A stretch of 64,000 nt of DNA from assembly GCA_965250105.1 (NCBI GenBank), contig OZ252290.1:1178001-1242000 (forward strand), in the 5' to 3' direction. Shown in pieces: positions 59,548 to 64,000 of the stretch; within the stretch, counting starts at the first letter, position 1, and each line of letters opens with the position of its first letter. Source of the DNA: JBCBSK01 sp965250105. GTDB taxonomy: Bacteria > Pseudomonadota > Alphaproteobacteria > Rhizobiales > Tepidamorphaceae. Under the pieces are notes generated by a model that was not told where the DNA came from, did no database searches, and saw only the letters and a list, made by a program, of their open reading frames with translations. Position numbers and translations under genes: made by a program.

Positions 59548-61176
59548 TCACCCGGTCGGCAGCACATAGTCGCTGAACTGATCGCGCAGCCGCGTCTTCT
59601 GGATCTTGCCGGTCGCGGTATGCGGGATCTCCTCGACGAAGACAACGTCGTCGGGCATCCACCATTTGGCGATCTTGCCGTCCATGAAGGCGATCAGATC
59701 GTCCTTGGACAAGGACGCGCCGGTCTTCGGCACGATGACCAGCAGCGGCCGTTCGTCCCATTTCGGATGCGCGATGCCGATCACCGCCGCCTCGGCGACG
59801 TCGGGATGGCCGACGGCGAGGTTTTCGAGATCGATCGAGGAGATCCACTCGCCGCCCGACTTGATCACGTCCTTGGCCCGGTCGGTGATCTGCATATAGC
59901 CCTGGGCGTCGATGTGGGCGACGTCGCCGGTGTCGAAATAGCCCTCGGCGTCGAGGATCTCGCCGCCGTCGCCCTTGTAATACGCCTTGGTGACGCCGGG
60001 GCCGCACACCTTGAGCTTGCCGAAGGTCTGGCCGTCCCAGGGCAGGCGGTTACCCTCGTCGTCGGTTATCTTCATCTCGACGGTGAAGGGCGGATGGCCC
60101 TGCTTTTCCAGGATGTCGAGCCGGGCGTCGCCGTCGAGGCCGGCATAAGCGGGCTTCAGCGAGCAGACCGAGCCGAGCGGGCTCATCTCGGTCATGCCCC
60201 AGGCATGGCTGACATCGACATTATAGACCGATTTGAACTTCTCGATCATGGCGCGCGGACAGGCGGAGCCGCCGATCACCACATTGTCGAGCCAGGGCAG
60301 CGTCTTGCCGGTTTCCTCGAGATGCTGCAGCAGGACCAGCCAGATGGTCGGGACGGCCGCCGTCATTGAGACGCGCTCGGTGTCGAGCAGTTCCCAAAGC
60401 GAGGCGCCGTCCATGTTCGGTCCCGGCAGCACCAGCGACGCGCCGACCATCGGGCCGGAAAAGCCGAGCGACCAGCCATTGGCGTGGAAGAACGGCACCA
60501 CCGGCATGACCACCGAGCGGGCGCCGATATTCAGCATGTCCGGCTGCACCATCGCCATGGCGTGCAAGACATTCGAGCGGTGCGAATAGACAACGCCCTT
60601 GGGATTGCCGGTGGTGCCCGATGTGTAGCACATGCCGGCGGCGGCGCCTTCGTCGAGCGCCTTCCAGGCGAAATCATCGTCGACCTCGGCGAGCCAGCCC
60701 TCATAGGCGACCGCGTTGGGCAGGCTCGTCTCGGGCATGTGCGCGCCATCGGTCAGCACGACGACCTGTTCAAGCGTCGGCATCTCGCCGATGATCGTCT
60801 CGAGCAGCGGCACGAAGGTCAGGTCGACGAAGATCATGCGGTCGCCGGCATGGTTGACGATCCAGGAGATCTGCTCGGAGAACAGGCGCGGATTGACCGT
60901 GTGATAGATCGCGCCGACGCCGAGAATGCCGTACCAGCATTCGAGATGGCGCGCGGTGTTCCAGGCCAGCGTGGCGACCCGGTCGCCCTGGCGGATACCG
61001 GCCTTGTCGAGCCGTTTGGCGATCTGTAGGGCGCGGCGGCGCAGATCGGTATAGGTGGTGCGCATGATCGGCCCCTCGACCGAGCGCGACACCACCTCGC
61101 GATCGCCGTGATAGATCGCGGCATGGTCGATAATCTTGTGGCACAACAGCGGCCAGTCCTGCATCAGTCCGAGCAT
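59548..61176 (-). CDS. Acyl-CoA synthetase (long/medium-chain fatty acid-CoA ligase)
   Basis: 542-residue adenylate-forming enzyme. The ATP motif is CYTSGTTGNPKGVVYSHRS; later HAWGMTEMSPLG, GYFDTGDVAHIDAQGYMQITDRAKDVIKSGGEWISSIDLE and the lysine end HTATGKIQKTRLRDQF. The start MLGLMQDWPLLCHKIIDHAAIYHGDREVVSR is typical of the FadD3/AlkK-like group of medium- and long-chain acyl-CoA synthetases common in alphaproteobacteria. It stands alone. Chain length cannot be deduced. Confidence 0.9.
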   Translation of the reverse strand: MLGLMQDWPLLCHKIIDHAAIYHGDREVVSRSVEGPIMRTTYTDLRRRALQIAKRLDKAGIRQGDRVATLAWNTARHLECWYGILGVGAIYHTVNPRLFSEQISWIVNHAGDRMIFVDLTFVPLLETIIGEMPTLEQVVVLTDGAHMPETSLPNAVAYEGWLAEVDDDFAWKALDEGAAAGMCYTSGTTGNPKGVVYSHRSNVLHAMAMVQPDMLNIGARSVVMPVVPFFHANGWSLGFSGPMVGASLVLPGPNMDGASLWELLDTERVSMTAAVPTIWLVLLQHLEETGKTLPWLDNVVIGGSACPRAMIEKFKSVYNVDVSHAWGMTEMSPLGSVCSLKPAYAGLDGDARLDILEKQGHPPFTVEMKITDDEGNRLPWDGQTFGKLKVCGPGVTKAYYKGDGGEILDAEGYFDTGDVAHIDAQGYMQITDRAKDVIKSGGEWISSIDLENLAVGHPDVAEAAVIGIAHPKWDERPLLVIVPKTGASLSKDDLIAFMDGKIAKWWMPDDVVFVEEIPHTATGKIQKTRLRDQFSDYVLPTG

Positions 61177-61467
61177 CGTCCTCCCTTTCGCCTGTCCCGG
61201 CTGTCACGCGCGGCAGCACCCGCCTGGCGCGGGCCGACCGCGTCGCGTCTCATGATTTGCGGAGATTAGTCCGCCGTCGCGGACCTGTCATGCATCGGAT
61301 GGCGGGACGGGCAATTTCCCGTTTTCCTGCTGTGGGAAAAGATGGTAGGCCGGGCGCCATAGGCGTCGCGGGCACCAACGCCGGCCGGCAAGGCCGTCCC
61401 GCGCCGTTCCCTGTCCGGTCGCCACAGGCCGAGCACCGGCATTCCGAGAACGTTGAAGAGGTCAGCC

Positions 61468-61833
61468 ATGAGCATGCAAGACACGCCCGCACCGATGGCC
61501 GCGCCGAGCCCCGACGCGTTGATGGGCAAGATGCAGATCATCTACATCCTGTATCTCATTCCCAACCCGATCACCTGGATCGTGGCGGTGGTCATCGCGT
61601 CGAACAACAAGGGCTTCGCGCCCGACGCCCTGCGCACCCATTTCGACTATGCGATCCGCACCTTCTGGCTCGGGCTGATCGGCTATATCATCTGCGGGCT
61701 GTTGCTGTTCATCTTCATCGGCGTGCTCGGCTTCATCGCGCTGACGGTCTGGGCCGTGCTGCGCTCGGTGAAGGGCATGTCGCTTCTGCAGGAACGCCAG
61801 CCGGTCCCCGATCCGAACACCTTCATGGTGTGA
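61468..61833 (+). CDS. DUF4870-like small membrane protein
   Basis: 121-residue membrane protein with about three helices (MQIIYILYLIPNPITWIVAVVIA; FWLGLIGYIICGLLLFIFIGVLGFIALTVWAVLRSVKGM). The pattern of a hydrophobic pair around THFDYAIRTFW is that of the DUF4870/YtpI-like group. ATG 61468 has AGAGGTC upstream. The 291-bp gap before it contains an inverted repeat TTTTCC (61322-61327) and GGAAAA (61335-61340) but no gene. Unknown role. Confidence 0.75.
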   Translation: MSMQDTPAPMAAPSPDALMGKMQIIYILYLIPNPITWIVAVVIASNNKGFAPDALRTHFDYAIRTFWLGLIGYIICGLLLFIFIGVLGFIALTVWAVLRSVKGMSLLQERQPVPDPNTFMV

Positions 61834-61865
61834 TCGGCGACATCCGACAGAAGTCAACTTCCCAA

Positions 61866-62579
61866 TCAGGTGGTGAAGAGGGCCGGCAGGTCGTCGATCG
61901 TGTCGACCACGTGATCGGCCATGCCGGCGGCGTCCACATGCATCGGCCCGCTGCGCACCGCGACCGCCACGGCGCCGGCGGCCTTTGCCGCGACCATGTC
62001 GTGCGGGCTGTCGCCGATCATCGCCACCTGCCCGGCCGAGATGCCGACATGGGCGGCGAAGGCGGTGATCTGGCCGGCCTCGGGCTTGGCGCCATGGCCT
62101 GAATCATAGCCGACGATCATATCGAGATAGGGCGACAGGCCGAGGCTGTCGCCCTGTTCGCGCGCATTGGCCTCGGCATCATTGGTGGCGATGCCGCAGG
62201 CGAGACCGCCGGCCTTCAGCGTGGCCAGCACCCGGCGCGGCACGCCGATCGGCGACAGGCTCCCGCGCGCCGCGATCCGCAGGGCCTGATCGACCTCGGC
62301 ATAGAATGCCGGCCCGGCCACGACCCCGAGCCGGGCCGCCCAGGCCTCGGCGAAATCGGCCACCGTGCCGGCGATGACGACCGACTGGTTGGCGAAGGCG
62401 CCGGTCGCGAGATCGATCATGCTGATCTCGGCGAGATCGGCGGCGAGACCGGCATCGCCCTTGGCATAGTCGCCGATCACCTGGATGAGCGCCGGGCCCC
62501 AGGTCTTCTCGAAACTGATCAGCGTGCCGTCCTTGTCGAACAGGACGCCCCGGATCGCCGACAGGCGCGCGGGCGGCAT
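61866..62579 (-). CDS. HAD family hydrolase (phosphoglycolate phosphatase-like)
   Basis: 237-residue haloacid dehalogenase-like phosphatase. Motif I LFDKDGTLISF, motif II IATNDAE, Lys motif HGAKPEAGQ and motif III GDSPHDMVAAKAAGA are all visible. Cap domain lies between residues about 30 and 110. It is probably a phosphatase acting on a small phosphate such as phosphoglycolate. It lies 18 nt downstream of the amidase gene on the same strand. Confidence 0.88.
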   Translation of the reverse strand: MPPARLSAIRGVLFDKDGTLISFEKTWGPALIQVIGDYAKGDAGLAADLAEISMIDLATGAFANQSVVIAGTVADFAEAWAARLGVVAGPAFYAEVDQALRIAARGSLSPIGVPRRVLATLKAGGLACGIATNDAEANAREQGDSLGLSPYLDMIVGYDSGHGAKPEAGQITAFAAHVGISAGQVAMIGDSPHDMVAAKAAGAVAVAVRSGPMHVDAAGMADHVVDTIDDLPALFTT

Positions 62580-62597
62580 ATCAGACCTCCCGCCGCA

Positions 62598-64000
62598 TCA
62601 TGCGGCATGCGTAACGCGCGGATCGATCGGCGTGATCGCGCCGAGACCGAGAACGCGTTCGAGATGGGCGGCGGCGCGGATCGCCTGGGCATCGGCGCGC
62701 GCATCGGCCACCACCTGAATGCCGACCGGCAGCCCGCTTTCGGTGAAGCCCGCCGGCAGCGCCACGCTCGGACAGGCGACGACGGTGATCGCATAGGCGA
62801 TCGCCAGCCAGTGCACGTAGTTGTCGAAGGCGACGCCATTGCAGCTTTCGACATAGCGCTGTTCGACCGGATAGGGCGGCACAACGGTGGCCGGCGTCAG
62901 CAGGATGTCATAGGTCTCGAAGAAGGCGCGGCGACGGGCGCACAATTCGGCGCGATGGCGCTCGGCGCGCGCGATGTCGTCGCATGACAGCGCCAGGCCC
63001 TGTTCCACGTTCCAGACGATTTCGGGCTTCAGCGTGTCGCGATGCTCATCCAGCAGCGGCGCGAGATTGGTGGCGAAGGCGACGGCGCGGAGCGTGTTGA
63101 AACACTCATGCACGCCGGACAGGTCGGGCGCCGCTTCCTCGACCTGGAAGCCCGCGGCGGCGAGCGCGTCCGCCGCCGACCGTACGATCGCGGCGACCTC
63201 GGGATCGACCGGCGTGATGCCGAGATCGGGGCTGAAGGCGATGCGGGCGGGGCGCTCGGCACTATGGGCCGCCGCCAGATAGCTGGTGCCGTCGGCCGGC
63301 AGCGAGATCGGGTCGGCGGGATGTTCTCCGATCATGGCATCGAGAAACAGCGCCAGATCGGCGACATTGCGCGCCATCGGCCCGTCGACGCCGAGGAGAT
63401 CGTCCACCAGGCCGCCCGGCGTATGCGCGACCCGCCCCGGCGAGGGCCGCATGCCGACGACGCCGCAAAAGCTGGCCGGATTACGCAAGGATCCGCCCAT
63501 GTCCGAGCCATGCGCCAGCCAGGCCGTGCCGGTGGCCAGCGCCACCGCCGCCCCGCCCGACGACCCGGCCGCCGACAGCTTGGTGTCCCATGGATTGCGA
63601 GTGACGCCGAACACGTCGTTGAAAGTGTTGGCGCCGGCGCCGAATTCGGGCGTGTTGGACTTGGCATAGACGACACCGCCCGAGGCCTCGATCCGGTCGA
63701 CCAGGATGTCGGAGATCTCCGGCACGTTGTCGGCATGGACCCGCGAGCCATGGGTGGCGCGCACGCCGGCGACATCGGCGAGGTCCTTGATCGCCACCGG
63801 CAGGCCGAAGAGCGGCGCCGAAAACCCGCCGGACCCGGCCGCCTCGGCCACCGCTGCCCGCGCCCGCTCGACACACAGCGTCGGCAGGGCGTTGACCGCC
63901 CCGTCGACCTCCGCGATCCGGTCTTCGAGCGCGGTCAGGAGATCGGCCGGCTGGATCTCCCGGTTCTCCAGCAGGTCGACCAGGTCGCAGGCGGATTTGG
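62598..64000 (-). CDS. Amidase (AS family), 5' end outside the window
   Basis: Amidase-signature enzyme; 467 codons are visible and the coding frame continues past 64000 (reading KSACDLVDLLENREIQPADLL at its visible start). The catalytic Ser-cisSer-Lys set is present: the lysine in PVAIKDLADV and the serines in AGSSGGAAVALATG with GGSLRNPASFCGVVGMRPSPGRV. Later PVLL-like and FDNYVHWLAIAYAITVVACPSVALPAGF are typical. It hydrolyses an amide; the specific substrate is unknown. A GTG at 63851 is an internal codon, not the start. Confidence 0.9.
   Translation of the reverse strand, partial: KSACDLVDLLENREIQPADLLTALEDRIAEVDGAVNALPTLCVERARAAVAEAAGSGGFSAPLFGLPVAIKDLADVAGVRATHGSRVHADNVPEISDILVDRIEASGGVVYAKSNTPEFGAGANTFNDVFGVTRNPWDTKLSAAGSSGGAAVALATGTAWLAHGSDMGGSLRNPASFCGVVGMRPSPGRVAHTPGGLVDDLLGVDGPMARNVADLALFLDAMIGEHPADPISLPADGTSYLAAAHSAERPARIAFSPDLGITPVDPEVAAIVRSAADALAAAGFQVEEAAPDLSGVHECFNTLRAVAFATNLAPLLDEHRDTLKPEIVWNVEQGLALSCDDIARAERHRAELCARRRAFFETYDILLTPATVVPPYPVEQRYVESCNGVAFDNYVHWLAIAYAITVVACPSVALPAGFTESGLPVGIQVVADARADAQAIRAAAHLERVLGLGAITPIDPRVTHAA

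Overview
The window is GC-rich chromosomal DNA from an alphaproteobacterium, most likely a member of the Hyphomicrobiales (rhizobial order). This rests on the protein families, the dense catabolic and ABC/TRAP/TTT transporter content, GC-biased third codon positions and a dispersed hairpin repeat of the kind common in that order. It is not proven from the window. There are no rRNA genes, insertion sequences or prophage genes. One tRNA (Pro-CGG) is present.

Layout. 0-2 kb: a LacI-controlled operon (two-part UxaA-type hydro-lyase plus a NitT/TauT-type binding protein) divergent from its regulator. 3.4-24.7 kb: a large carboxylate/alcohol catabolic region. It holds an SDR-ALDH-GMC-TRAP operon, tcuAB, a GntR/FCD regulator with a flavoprotein, an ALDH and a cytosolic PBP-fold protein, an Asp/Glu-racemase-like enzyme, a TctCBA transporter, and a ThDP enzyme with a cupin. 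Its promoters share an unusual operator built of 6-bp half-sites repeated every 10 bp. 24.8-26.8 kb: small hypothetical genes mixed with three degenerate type I-E CRISPR repeats. 26.8-42.3 kb: a complete aerobic benzoyl-CoA (box) pathway (boxR, boxA, boxB, boxC, a DUF309 gene, an alpha/beta hydrolase, benzoate-CoA ligase and a DUF4863 gene), with a divergent branched-chain-type ABC importer and an SMP-30-type lactonase. TGCA-N6-TGCA elements, the sequence reported for BoxR/BzdR, lie over the -10 regions here.

42.4-46.5 kb: glpK-glpD and an L-malyl-CoA/beta-methylmalyl-CoA lyase. 46.9-49.2 kb: small conserved and hypothetical proteins, a nested palindromic element and a six-repeat type I-E CRISPR array with no cas genes in the window. 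49.3-57.1 kb: an aldehyde dehydrogenase, a TroA-type metal ABC transporter behind Fur/Mur-like boxes, and a Tat-exported oligopeptide-type binding protein. 57.4-64 kb: tRNA-Pro, a metallo-beta-lactamase-fold protein, DUF1499 and small membrane proteins, an acyl-CoA synthetase, a HAD phosphatase and an amidase cut by the window end.

The genes fit a soil or host-associated heterotroph that imports and degrades organic acids and benzoate. The most notable signals are regulatory: the helically phased operators of the 3-25 kb region, the box operators, and the relation between CRISPR relics, an orphan array and paralogous micro-membrane proteins at two separate loci.
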